Shown: positions 1 to 10,079 of the stretch, one piece after another
Numbering within the stretch: position 1 is the stretch's first letter
How the letters are laid out: every line of letters begins with the position of its first letter
From: Pyropia yezoensis
Lineage: Eukaryota; Rhodophyta; Bangiophyceae; Bangiales; Bangiaceae
Reading direction: 5' to 3'
DNA length: 64,000 nt
Assembly (NCBI GenBank): GCA_009829735.1
Contig: CM020618.1
Location: 30,480,894 to 30,544,893, forward strand
Position numbers and translations under genes: made by a program
The notes under the pieces: model-generated
Seen by the model: only the letters and a program-made list of their open reading frames with translations
Told to the model about the DNA's origin: nothing
Database searches by the model: none

Positions 1-361
1 TGTACATCTTGTTTATGCCTGGGTGCCCTGCGTGTCCCGGTTCATGTTCCAAGCTCAGGACCTCTTGTTGTAGTGCCTTCGGGACCACGATCTGGACCGC
101 TCGGTCAAGGGGAGCCGATCGTACCAGTAACCCTTCCGGCATTTCCCCGCACCTTGAGTTCATGTTCTGGTCCATCTCTTTCCGTAGATCCTGGCAACGC
201 TGGTCCTGACCTTCGGCCTCGAGGGTCTTGTCGACTGTCAGAGGAGGGTACCGTGTGCCCTTCTTAAAGTTCGGCCGGGTCCAACCAGGAACAAAGTTAG
301 CCAAGGTCAACAACGAGGGTATCTCGTCAGCTATAGGGCCCCTGTCATATCCCGTGGTATC
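1..361 (-). pseudogene. Family B-like pol fragment (end of RNase H to integrase zinc-binding region)
   Basis: The minus strand reads as pol sequence closely matching family B pol at about 14400-14750: a linker with GPIADEIPSLL, then GWTRPNFKKGTRYPPLTVDK, then the start of the integrase HHCC region (LEHEPGHAGHPGINKMY). In the full-length family this part links RNase H to the integrase zinc finger. It runs off the left edge of the window and is cut on the right by the LTR of element A1 at 362. No frameshift is visible in the 361 bases. Its orientation and content do not match what lies on the far side of A1. Confidence 0.8.
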
Positions 362-830
362 TGTGGCAGTATTGAACCCCAGGTAGGGGGGCAACACGTG
401 CCATGCAAGGGGCGGCAGGCCACTAGCCTGATCCGTTCCTCCCCCTGCATTTGGGTTCATATTCCCTAAGTTTGGGATAGTTAGCTTAGTAGTAAATCCA
501 ACTTGGATTTGAGGGTTTTCTGCATTTATCGTCTTGAATTTTCGTGTGGCCCGGTGGGCAGGTGCTGGGGTGGGAGATTCTGAGTGGCGAGATTCTGAGT
601 GGACCCTGGGGGGATAAGGGGAGGGACAGCGGGGCTTGGCCCTGCGTCCCCGTCCCGACCAAGAAACTGTTGGACCACACACCATCCTCTTGTTTGTCCG
701 TGGGGGGTTTGCCCCACAACAGGGACAGAGTGTGTGCGACTTGCACTTCTTCCGGTTCCCCCGACACGGGAGGCAGCCCTTGCACACCGCCCCAACTTGG
801 GTGCCGTGTGTGCATGTGGTTTTTGCCACA
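362..830 (+). repeat. 5' LTR of A1
   Basis: 469 bp with 7-bp terminal inverted repeats TGTGGCA/TGCCACA. It contains a 15-bp direct repeat (GAGATTCTGAGTGG twice, near 572-602) and two CAACTTGG sites, features shared by all family A LTRs in the window. Confidence 0.93.
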
Positions 831-832
831 TT

Positions 833-849
833 TGGTGGAGCAGCAGGGG
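833..849 (+). other. Primer binding site of A1
   Basis: TGGTGGAGCAGCAGGGG starts 2 bp after the 5' LTR. The leading TGG pairs with a tRNA 3' CCA end. The same 17-mer follows the 5' LTRs of A2, B and C. I could not name the tRNA from the sequence. Confidence 0.75.
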
Positions 850-949
850 ACAGAGGTAAACTTTACCTCCGGGTGCACCCGGGTGTAGGGGGCCCTCTGT
901 CTCAGAGGAACGGTGGTCTTGGACCGTGTCATACGGATCGTCAGCCAAC

Positions 950-3900
950 ATGGCTAGCTCGGACCCCCCGTCGTCCGGGGAGTACACGGGTGACGCACGT
1001 ACTTCAGTGCCTTCGAATACTGGTGAGACACAGGTGGGTTTACCTGGGGTCGCAGAGGGACTGGAGGTCCCTCAAGCCAGCAGGACTGGAAGTACGGGCG
1101 GGCAACAGGCCACCCCGACTCAGTCGGGAGTTCACTCGGGTGACACTTCTGATGTGGGTGGGCCGAAGTCTGGCCACCGTGTGGTATACTCAACGGGAAC
1201 GTCCCAAGGGGTGAGGACTGTCCCCGCGGGTTCCACTCGGGTTGGAGCCAACTTTGGCTTGGAGTCGTCGCCAACTAGGCTTTCGGAGGACGGTGGACCT
1301 CCGTTGGTCGGCGATGGGCTCGCGCCCATGCCCCCGGTTGAGACCCCTGAGGAACGTGGTTACCCCTCAGGTGGACTCCCGGAGGCGGACCGAGACTCAA
1401 CTGGAGTCTTCAATCCACTCCTCGCGGAAACTGTCCGTCGGGAGGCGACCAATGTGTTGCGGCAGACTTTGCCGGACCTGGTGGTCACGATGACGAATAC
1501 TATTCTGAATCAGATTGTGGCGAGTTTGCCAGATGGCCTTAATGTCCAGACCAGATTGGGGCTTTCGAGCCCACAGGCGCAGGGGGAATCTCTCCTGACG
1601 CCTACCTCGGGTCGCCCCGAACTGGGGGCGACACCTGTGACTCCCAACGAGGGAGCCACACCATACGCGGTGGGGCGTACGCCCTTCACGGGGGAGTTCC
1701 CCTCGGAAACGCCGGCGGCTACACCAAGCGCGCCGCGCCGGACTACAGGCACTGAGAGTGAACTTACCCCAGTGCCACAGCGGCTGTTCCCTCAACGTAA
1801 GGTGCCGCCCAAGATTCAAGTAGCCAACCCGGTCTACCAGCGGATCTTTGACTGTGAGACCTACGCCCTCCACAACAAGTCGGTGGCGTATGGTCCTGAC
1901 CAGGCCCAAGCTATGGGCCGTGCCAAGAAGAATGCACTTCATTCTTTTGGGCACAGAGCGGAGTGGGATGGAACTCCCCCCCTCCGTGTCTTTGAGTTCC
2001 TACGTCGTTTCACAAAAGCCTGTGACGACAATGCCATAAGTGAAGGCATGGCTTTTTACAGGCTACAGGAGTTTACGAAGGGAGACCTGCGGACAGAACT
2101 TATGTCCGTCATGCCCAGCTCCTCAAGTGGAGGCGCTGGGGAGGTGACGTCCTATTTGGAGCTCGTCAACTGGTTGTTGAGAGCCATGGTTGATGAGGCA
2201 GCGTTGGCTTCTCAAGTCGAGGAGTTTACGCAAGCCCATCAGGAAGAGGCGGAGGACGAGTTGTCCTTTGCGGAGCGAGTCCGTAAGCTCAACAATCTCT
2301 GTGGGTTTCTTCATCCACAAGCTGTGGTGAAGAGTCGGTTTGTGGAGGGACTCCATTGGTCAGTCCAGATGAAGACCGGGGAGCATAACACTACCCGGGC
2401 GACCCTGGCCGAGTTGGCCAGGTTCGCCTATCGCAGAGGCGAGGCCTACCGCAAGTTGCGGGAGGAACAACGCCAGGAGCGTCAGGCCGAGTTGGCCAAG
2501 GAACGGGAGGAGGCGCGCCAAGCCAGAGAGTTGAGAGAGGCACGCCGAATCCGCAAGGAGAGGGTGGTAGCTGCAGTGGGAACCTTCCAGGGTACCTCTT
2601 CGTCTTCCCCAGTTGGGAAGACCCCTCCCGGACCGGACCATCGGTGTTGGAACTGCAACTCCGATGGTCACTGGGCATATGATTGCCCCAAGTTGAGTAA
2701 ACGCATCCAACAACTTGTTAGGAATGCGAGTAAAAAGTCGGCCACCTCTCCTCGGCCCCATGTGAACATGGAGGGTGTTCCCCCCAGGTTGAGGGTTCAA
2801 GTTGAACGCCTCTTGGACCAATATCACAAGTTGTGGGATGGTCAATTGGGACTCATGAGAGCCACCCAACACCGGATCGAGTTGAAGCCCGGTGCACCCC
2901 CTATACGCCAACAACCGTATAGGGGAGGACCTCGTTCAAGGGCCCTCGTTAAGGAGCAAGTTGCTCGCATGGAGGCCCTCGGTGTGATCGAGGCCAGCAA
3001 CGCCGAGTGGGCGAGTCCGGTGGTTATCGTCCCCAAAGTTGATGGGACCCCCCGGTTTTGTATCGACTACCGTAAGCTCAACGAGAGCACGGTGAAGGAC
3101 AGTTATCCCCTACCTAGGATGGATGACTGTCTGGACTCTCTGGGGGAGGCAAACGTGTTCTCTACCCTAGACTGTAACGCGGGGTACTGGCAAATTCCCA
3201 TTGCCCCGGAGGACAGGCATAAAACTACCTTTACCTGTCACTGTGGTACCTACCAGTGCAAGCGCCTACCGTTTGGTCTGTGTAACGCGCCGGCAACTTT
3301 CCAGCGCGCTATGGACATGATTCTGGCCGGAGTACGGTGGCAGATCTGTCTTGTGTACCTAGACGACATCATTGTGTTCTCCCGAAGTCCGGAGGAACAC
3401 ATTGGCCATCTTGGCCAGGTGTTCAAGCTACTTGCTGACGCCGGTGTGTCACTGAAGGCGAGTAAGTGCCACCTCTTCACTCAAGAGGTGGAGTACTTGG
3501 GACATGTTGTCCGTCCTAGGCGTCTCAGTGTTAACGAGAAGAACTTGAGGGCCATACGTAAGGCTCAGTACCCCCGGACCCAGACCCAGATGAGGAGCTT
3601 CCTCGGGATGTGTAACGTGTACCGACGTTTCACCAAGGGCTTCGCCAAGGTGGCGAAGCCGTTGAATGAGCTAGTGAGCTCAACGCTACCGAAGAACCTG
3701 CCTCCCCCAAGTCGGGTGGAGCAGGAATCCTTTGAGACTCTTCGGGACCTTCTGCTGAAGCCCCCCATCTTGGCAATTCCTAGGTTGGGAGGCCACTACA
3801 TCCTGGATGTGGACGCTAGCTACGACCAACTTGGTTGTGTGTTGCTTCAGCAGCAGCCGGACAAGGAGTACTTGCCGGTGGGATACTTTAGTAAGGGGCT

Positions 3901-5095
3901 GAACTCGGCCGAGAAGAACTGCGGAGTCACCGAGTTGGAAGGACTCACAGTGGTGTGGGCGGTGACGTCACTTCGTCACTACCTGGAGGGTGAGAAGTTC
4001 CTCATCCGCTGTGACCACCGCGCGTTGCAGTTCATCTTTAAGACGGACTGTACGAACACTCGTCTCAACCGGTGGAGGGTGCGACTGGCACCCTTCAACT
4101 TTGACATTGAGTACCGACCTGGCAGGCAACATGCCCTTGCCGACGGCCTCTCTCGGGTACCTACCGAGGGGCTGGACACTAACCCAGTCGATGAGGACAT
4201 CCCCATCGTGGGGGTAGTCACGCGCTCGGGTCAGGCGTTGAACCCCGAGGCGCCAGGGAACAAGAAGTACTTGCCCCTGTCCCTGGACGAGGTGGTGAAG
4301 GCCCACGCCGAGGATCCCTTCTGCAAGTCGCAGAGGGATATACTGGATACGGTGGTTGAGACGCGCTTCTTTCTGGGAGACGATGGCCTCCTCATGAGGA
4401 GGGGGGTATTCCAGGGGACCGAACAACTTGTCGTCCCCGCATCCCTCAAGGACAGTATCCTTGAGAGGGAGCACAACGCTCCCACGGGTGGACACCTGGG
4501 GTCTAGTAAACTGTACCAGACCCTGAGGACCAGGTACTACTGGCCGTCCATGGTGGTGGACATCTACAGTTGGGTGGCTGCCTGCACAAGTTGTGCACAG
4601 AACCGTCTGATGGAACGGCGGCCTACTACGGCTATGCTATTGTTCCCGGCCAAGGAGCCCTTCGCCGCGTTGGCGATGGACATCCTTGGGCCACTGCCCG
4701 TGACCGAGGAGGGCAACCAGTACCTCCTGGTCATCTGTGACCGCTTCACGAAACTTACGCGAGCGATCCCACTGGCAGAGATCACGGCCATGTCGGTCGT
4801 GTCAGCCTTCCTAGATCACTGGGTTGCCGCGTATGGCATCCCAGATAGTACACTATCGGACAATGGACCGCAATTTGCGTCTGTACTGTTTCAGGGAGTG
4901 CTGGATATGTTGGGGGTTAAGGCAAACTATGCCACCCCCTACCACCCACAAACTAATGGGCAGGTGGAGCGCTTCAACAAAACTATTGTTAGGCAGCTGC
5001 GCCACTATGTGAGTGAGCACGTGAAGACGTGGGACCAATATATTTCTATCCTTACTACTGCCTACAATTCGCAGGTTCACTCATCTACAGGGTAA
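950..5095 (+). CDS. Gag-Pol fusion ORF lacking protease, stops inside integrase
   Basis: The frame opens at ATG 950 (same start as A2 gag) and runs through the Gag capsid region and the CCHC knuckle CWNCNSDGHWAYDC. It then passes directly into the start of reverse transcriptase without the DTGSGAS protease. The join lies at an AAGTCGGC repeat near 2735; relative to A2, 1106 bp are missing, a length that puts pol into the gag frame. Reverse transcriptase has the VYLDD active site, followed by RNase H, the integrase HHCC finger and the DDE residues (AMDILGPLP, SDNGPQF, NGQVERFN). A GAA codon has become TAA at 5093-5095, so the integrase C-terminus and chromodomain are not read. Loss of protease should block particle maturation unless supplied in trans. 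Confidence 0.9.
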   Translation: MASSDPPSSGEYTGDARTSVPSNTGETQVGLPGVAEGLEVPQASRTGSTGGQQATPTQSGVHSGDTSDVGGPKSGHRVVYSTGTSQGVRTVPAGSTRVGANFGLESSPTRLSEDGGPPLVGDGLAPMPPVETPEERGYPSGGLPEADRDSTGVFNPLLAETVRREATNVLRQTLPDLVVTMTNTILNQIVASLPDGLNVQTRLGLSSPQAQGESLLTPTSGRPELGATPVTPNEGATPYAVGRTPFTGEFPSETPAATPSAPRRTTGTESELTPVPQRLFPQRKVPPKIQVANPVYQRIFDCETYALHNKSVAYGPDQAQAMGRAKKNALHSFGHRAEWDGTPPLRVFEFLRRFTKACDDNAISEGMAFYRLQEFTKGDLRTELMSVMPSSSSGGAGEVTSYLELVNWLLRAMVDEAALASQVEEFTQAHQEEAEDELSFAERVRKLNNLCGFLHPQAVVKSRFVEGLHWSVQMKTGEHNTTRATLAELARFAYRRGEAYRKLREEQRQERQAELAKEREEARQARELREARRIRKERVVAAVGTFQGTSSSSPVGKTPPGPDHRCWNCNSDGHWAYDCPKLSKRIQQLVRNASKKSATSPRPHVNMEGVPPRLRVQVERLLDQYHKLWDGQLGLMRATQHRIELKPGAPPIRQQPYRGGPRSRALVKEQVARMEALGVIEASNAEWASPVVIVPKVDGTPRFCIDYRKLNESTVKDSYPLPRMDDCLDSLGEANVFSTLDCNAGYWQIPIAPEDRHKTTFTCHCGTYQCKRLPFGLCNAPATFQRAMDMILAGVRWQICLVYLDDIIVFSRSPEEHIGHLGQVFKLLADAGVSLKASKCHLFTQEVEYLGHVVRPRRLSVNEKNLRAIRKAQYPRTQTQMRSFLGMCNVYRRFTKGFAKVAKPLNELVSSTLPKNLPPPSRVEQESFETLRDLLLKPPILAIPRLGGHYILDVDASYDQLGCVLLQQQPDKEYLPVGYFSKGLNSAEKNCGVTELEGLTVVWAVTSLRHYLEGEKFLIRCDHRALQFIFKTDCTNTRLNRWRVRLAPFNFDIEYRPGRQHALADGLSRVPTEGLDTNPVDEDIPIVGVVTRSGQALNPEAPGNKKYLPLSLDEVVKAHAEDPFCKSQRDILDTVVETRFFLGDDGLLMRRGVFQGTEQLVVPASLKDSILEREHNAPTGGHLGSSKLYQTLRTRYYWPSMVVDIYSWVAACTSCAQNRLMERRPTTAMLLFPAKEPFAALAMDILGPLPVTEEGNQYLLVICDRFTKLTRAIPLAEITAMSVVSAFLDHWVAAYGIPDSTLSDNGPQFASVLFQGVLDMLGVKANYATPYHPQTNGQVERFNKTIVRQLRHYVSEHVKTWDQYISILTTAYNSQVHSSTG

Positions 5096-5770
5096 GTACC
5101 CCTCGCTTTTGCGACCCCCCGTCGCGTGCGGTCTATTGCCGTGCGGCGGTCGCTCCCAACTAGGGAGGATGGTGGCAGTACGCTTACTCCTACTGAGAGT
5201 AAGGCGGAGTTCGCCGCTAGGCTTGAAAACCTCATCCCTAAAGTCAGGGCTGAGATGGACAAAGCACAAAAGCGCTACAAGCGTACCTTTGACAAAAAGG
5301 TGCGCAATGCTAAACATGTCCCCGAGCAGGGTGACTGGGTGCTGGTACACTCGCACACCCCAACTGGGGGTAAGCTGGTATTCCAGACGAAGGGACCGTA
5401 CCAGGTCCTTCGTACTGATGGGCGGCGCTTCACCATCGAAAGTGACGATGGGGTCCGCACAGTGAACGGACAGGACGTGGTCAAAGTTGCACCACCGCCT
5501 GCAGGCGACCCAGCTTGGGCACGTGCGTTGGAGTCGTGGCGCCTCCCCTCACTGCCTGCGGCCAAACAGGGCCCGCAGGAGTACGTGTTCGATAAGTTCA
5601 TCGACCATGAATGGGATGAAGACACTGACCGCCTCATGTTGAGGGTGCGTTGGTTTGGCTACAAAGCCAAGGACGATACATGGGAGTATGTGGAGGACCT
5701 TCCTGCTGAGAAGGTCCGGGCGTACTGTGCCCGGAATGAGATAGACCCTAACAGCCCTCCCTCAACGTGA
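5096..5770 (+). pseudogene. Integrase C-terminus and chromodomain of A1, downstream of a premature stop
   Basis: Same frame as the preceding ORF, open from the TAA at 5093-5095 to the normal pol stop at 5768-5770. It contains the integrase C-terminal region followed by a chromodomain (YVFDKFIDHEWDEDTDRLML, RVRWFGYKAKDDTWEYVEDL). Chromodomains of this kind bind modified histone tails and bias integration toward heterochromatin. It could be expressed only by stop readthrough or internal initiation. Confidence 0.85.
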
Positions 5771-5881
5771 GGGAAGGCCGAGCAACAGTGCCACGAGAGT
5801 GCTTCAAGTCGAAGTGGTACGCAGAGTGGCTTTTAACTACAGCCCTAACCCTCACACTCTCACAACAAAGGCAGCTGCCAA

Positions 5882-7998
5882 CTAGGCACGCATGCTAGAC
5901 TCTCCCACTCCACGGCCCTCGCCCTCACGTGGAGGCGAGCGGCGAGACCCACGGCGATAACGCTCCCCACCAGTCGGAGCGGGCGGCGGCTCCAAGTCGG
6001 AACCGTCGCGCCCCTCACGGTCGCGCAAGTGGCGCCGACCGTGGCCACTCTTCTGCCTGGTCTTGTGCGCAAGTTTGCGACGCAGACGCTGGACAGACTC
6101 CGTCTCCGACGGGGTAGAGGACTCTGAGACGGAGTAGGACAACTCGTCTTCCGACACGGAGGGAGAGCGCCGCGAGTGACGGCGACGACGGCGAGGAGGC
6201 GAGTATGCCCGGCTCGCGCGACGTTTGCCACGCCCAAGTGGGGCTGGCTGGGGCATAATAGCCCCAATGCGAGCCAACTCGGCTGTCATAAACTCCGCCA
6301 CCGACTCGCAACTCGCGGTCGCCACTGCAGTACGAACGCGCGCCTCAAGTTGAGGAGTCTCGGAACTCTGTAGGGTTGCGGTTGACGCGGCCAACCAGGA
6401 AATGGTGCGCACCAACGTGGCGATCATCATCTCTGAGGTTAGAGGCGTGGGCGGCAACACCAACTTGGGGTATACCGTCAGGAGGGTGGCCCCCAAGTTG
6501 GGGGACACCGGGGTGGAAGACTCCACGGCCACGCTGATCGGGATGTTCCCGTGAGGTTGGAAAGGAACCGGAGGAAGCGGAGGGGCCCGCCGAGGTGGCG
6601 GTACCCGGGTGTAGCTGCGACCCCGACTTGGGGCTCCCGCAGTGGGTTGAGTCATGTGGTCATCATAGGACGGCACGGCCATAACTATGGGCTTGTCCGG
6701 GGGTGGCGCAGTGTGGCGATCCACCCCCGGGGCATACGGGTAGTCCCCGATGCCCAACCCCTCTCGTAGGACCACACGGCCGTCGTGAAGTTCACGAGCG
6801 ACTCACACGAACTGGCGAAGTGCGCCATCGTCCTTGGGCCCACGAGTGGGGCGGCGCAACTTGTGCTCAATGCTCTCCCACTCGATAAACTTATGGAGCC
6901 GGAGCATCTCATCAAGTATAGTGAGTTGTCCTGATGAGCACCCCTCAGCAACTAGCTGAGGGGTGAGCTGTTCCAAACCCTGGATGAGCCGGAGGGGGAG
7001 ATGCCAGAGCATCCCCCGCCGCTGAACACAGGACACCCAGGTCGACATGACCTCGAGGAGCCACTGGGTGGCCAGCATGGCCCACACCAGGTGATCAGGG
7101 CCAGCCGTCAACATGACGGAGCCGAAGTGGTCAAGCAACCGGGGCAACAACGCCGGGAACCCGTAAGGGACCTCAACTTGAGGCCACCACTCGGGCTTCT
7201 TCGGATAGTACTGCTCCTTACTGGCAGCAGACTGTTGAGGAAACTCAAGTTGAGCCGAGGTCACCAAGTAGGGACCTCGCCGGAAGTCTTTCTCCATCCG
7301 CACATCAAAGTGATGAGTGTGCGGATCGGCCTCGTGGAGGTACGGTGGGCGAGTTGCCGCAGCGTCCCACGTGAAGGTCGGCAAGTCCCCGGGACCCGGG
7401 ATAGTTCTCCCCCGCGGTCCACCATGGCCTTGGCACGTTGGACGTCTTCAACCTCCTCGTCGTCCAGGAAGGCAAACTGGTCCGTCCTGAAGCCGGCAGG
7501 GAACCCGACCCTACGGGGATACTTCTCCCGTAGGCGGTCCCATACCCGGCCCATCGCTGCGCCAAGTCGGCCACAGCGAAGAACAGTCAACCCCTCCTCA
7601 TAGAGAGACCAAGCGGGGTAAAACCACCGCCCCAAGGCCTCACGCGGGACAACTTGTCCCGCCTCCGGGGGAGATCCCGCCGTCAACCCAAAGCCGGGTG
7701 ACGCGGGAGTCCCGTCCCCCGGAGCGATCGCGGAGCCCCCGCCGGAAGTCCCGGCGGGTGCTGCCCCGTAGGAGGTGTCCTCCATGCGCTCGTCAAGAGA
7801 GTCCGTCTCCACTCCCGGAGTCGCCATGGCTCTCCCCAAGTTGGGGAGAGACGCTCTGGCTATCGCAGCACGAGACCCGCCTCGAGTTGAGGGGGACTCG
7901 GATCGTGGGTATACGGGTGGCCTCCCCAGCGTGGGGCGGCCCAGTGGAAGGTGAAGGGGAGGTGGTGGTGATGGTGAAGTGTGAACCGAGGAGAGCAA
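5882..7998 (-). pseudogene. Antisense ORF of A1 (broken)
   Basis: This is the minus-strand counterpart of the 704-residue antisense ORF of A2, with the Arg/Ser-rich tail at the low-coordinate end. It is broken in two places: a TGG codon has become TGA near 6810, and 2 extra bases in the C-run near 7410 shift the frame. The three pieces remain highly similar to A2. The original start is MLSS at 7998 or MATPGVETD at 7827. The function is unknown; see the A2 entry. Confidence 0.85.
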
Positions 7999-8152
7999 GC
8001 TGCCGAGTGGGCAAGCTTGAGGAGAGGGGCGGTCAACGTGACCGCCTCCACATCCGTGTTACGTACTCGATGGGGGACAGCAAGTCGCGCCCCCAACGCC
8101 GAGACGTGCGTTTACGCACCCCCTCACAGGGCCGACCGGGTCGGTCGGAACT

Positions 8153-8165
8153 GAGGAGAGGGGAG
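8153..8165 (+). other. Polypurine tract of A1
   Basis: GAGGAGAGGGGAG lies immediately before the 3' LTR, the expected primer for plus-strand DNA synthesis. The same tract precedes the 3' LTRs of A2 and A4. Confidence 0.8.
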
Positions 8166-8634
8166 TGTGGCAGTATTGACCCCCAGGTAGGGGGGCAACA
8201 CGTGCCATGCAAGGGGCGGCAGGCCACTAGCCTGATCCGTTCCTCCCCCTGCATTTGGGTCCATATTCCCTAAGTTTGGGATAGTTAGCTTAGTAGTAAA
8301 TCCAACTTGGATTTGAGGGTTTTCTGCATTTATCGTCTTGAATTTTCGTGTGGCCCGGTGGGCAGGTGCTGGGGTGGGAGATTCTGAGTGGCGAGATTCT
8401 GAGTGGACCCTGGGGGGATAAGGGGAGGGACAGCGGGGCTTGGCCCTGCGTCCCCGTCCCGACCAAGAAACTGTTGGACCACACACCATCCTCTTGTTTG
8501 TCCGTGGGGGGTTTGCCCCACAACAGGGACAGAGTGTGTGCGACTTGCACTTCTTCCGGTTCCCCCGACACGAATGGCAGCCCTGGCACACCGCCCCAAC
8601 TTGGGTGCCGTGTGTGCTTGTGGTTTTTGCCACA
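8166..8634 (+). repeat. 3' LTR of A1
   Basis: 469 bp, TGTGGCA...TGCCACA, with about six substitutions relative to the 5' LTR (for example GACCCCC against GAACCCC near the start, and GAATGGCAGCCCTGG against GGAGGCAGCCCTTG near the end). Confidence 0.93.
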
Positions 8635-9068
8635 ATGGGGTCTCAGTCGCGGGGAACGAGGGAGCCCGTGAGGGCCCTCTTATCCCTGGGCCCCCACTCC
8701 AACGGAACCCAGGCTGCGCCCGTGTGCCGCCGGCCCCCGTCCGCATCCCTACGCCACCTCACCCACCCCAGGGGCCGAGTGCCACATGGGGAGGGCGAGG
8801 GGAGGAGGAATGCAGGTGGGCCGCCGGCGCGGGCTGCGCCACACCCCCATGGTTACCCTGTGCGTGGCCTTCGCCTCTCCCGTGCTGCCCTGTTCAGTCT
8901 GCCTGGGACCCTCTGACTCGAGACACTTGTCGGGAGGACCCTGTTTGCAGACACTGGCCCAACGTCCCGTTAGTTGTGACCCTGGTGTAACCCTCTCGGA
9001 CCCTTTCCAGTCCCTCTCCCCGGTTTCCCTGTTGGCCGGCGGGACGCTCGGCCCTAGTGAGGGGGCCA
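8635..9068 (+). mobile_element. 3' internal end of a family B-like element, plus strand
   Basis: 434 bp that match, on the opposite strand, the internal sequence of element B just upstream of its 3' LTR (about 11160-10725). Shared stretches include GCCACATGGGGAGGGCGA, the block around CGCGGGCTGCGCCACACCC, and the final purine-rich AGTGAGGGGGCCA before the LTR. No gene is seen. It abuts the A1 LTR with no target duplication. Confidence 0.8.
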
Positions 9069-9642
9069 TGTGGCGTTGTGGCCCTCAGGTACCGTTGGGA
9101 CCCGGGAGGCTGACTTGGGGCCCGGCTGGCAGCGTTACGTGGAACCACGCGCTGGCTTGGGATCCCTGCATCGGTGGCCCGGGGCAGTGGCGACACGCCC
9201 GGTGCCCTGATTGGTCCCCCGGAGTGGAGAACTTGCCCGGTTGGGGGCATACTGACCTTCGAGTTATTTGCTTGATTTTTCGCGTTTATTCTCCTTGCGT
9301 GATTTCGTGTCTTTCCCCTTTTACGCACTGGGTTTTTTGGGGGGATTGACATTTGTGAGTGGGGGGATTTCGCTTGCTTTTCGTGTGTTGGCCCGGTGAG
9401 CGGCCGATGCCTTGCTGGCACTTGGCCCGCTGGAAGGGCTCTCTGGTGGCCTCGCTCTGGGCCCCTGGAGGGGCGAGGGGGGGGAGGTTTTTGAGGTGTG
9501 CTCCGTGGCTCCACGCGGGGCCACCTTGTAAAATCAACAGAGCTTTGGGTTCTCTGACCTTTTCCTTCTTGGGCTTCGGACTGTGGCCTCTGTGTGTGTG
9601 TTCGTCGCTTGCGGTTTCGAGAACCTGGGTTCTATTACGCTA
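9069..9642 (+). repeat. Diverged family B-type LTR (B')
   Basis: It begins TGTGGCGTTGTGG and ends TATTACGCTAC, and aligns along its length with the reverse complement of the B LTRs but lacks about 60 bp near its 3' end. It is preceded by B-like internal sequence and followed at 9643 by TGTGGAGAAGCAGGGG, a degenerate form of the shared primer binding site. So it has a 3'-type internal end on its left and a 5'-type leader on its right. Confidence 0.8.
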
Positions 9643-10079
9643 CTGTGGAGAAGCAGGGGACGTGTTTCCGTCACCCTTGTGGTGACGCCATGTTCATCCC
9701 TGGCAGACAGATACCGATCCGGACCTGTTCTTGTACTCGTGGTTCTGCGATCTGGTTGATTGTGTTGAGTGGTTGCGTTTGACTGCGATCGACTATTATT
9801 CTCCCCCAACTACCCCCTCGCTTTCTTATTCGAGGTGACCGTTACGTCGAATGACTGATTGAGAATTATCTACCCAAGAGACGGGGAACGTTCAAGATGA
9901 CGGATCGGCGTCAACGCCGACACCGGAGCTGAACCCGGGAACCGGGATTGGTAACCCGATGGACAACATTGATACGCCAATGCTTTCCGGTGCCGGATCG
10001 ACGTTTGGTACGGCACAGACGGCCGGGGGCGGCGGACCGCCTCAGCCGTCTTCTGCCCACCACACTCCGTCGCCACCTT
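9643..10079 (+). pseudogene. Leader and N-terminal gag of element D, left piece
   Basis: After a degenerate primer binding site (9643-9658) and about 220 bp of leader, a plus-strand frame reads a Pro/Gly/Thr-rich segment (DDGSASTPTPELNPGTGIGN onward) up to 10079. Element B is inserted there. With one copy of the ACCTT duplication removed, the frame continues directly at 42732 (SPGDSLMA, then a TGA). This marks it as the left part of the gag split by element B. The leader itself holds no other feature I can name. Confidence 0.7.

Larger units (their letters stand above)
362..8634 (+). mobile_element. Ty3/Gypsy chromovirus, family A copy 1 (A1), defective
   Basis: Two LTRs of 469 bp (362-830 and 8166-8634) begin TGTGGCA and end TGCCACA and enclose gag, pol and an antisense ORF on the plus strand. 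It is about 1.1 kb shorter than A2, nearly all explained by one deletion that removes the gag C-terminus and the protease. Integrase carries a premature stop and the antisense ORF is broken. The LTRs differ at about six positions by eye, so A1 is older than A2 or is a mixture of two copies. The 5-bp flanks do not match (GTATC at 357-361, ATGGG at 8635-8639), unlike the other elements here. Confidence 0.93.
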
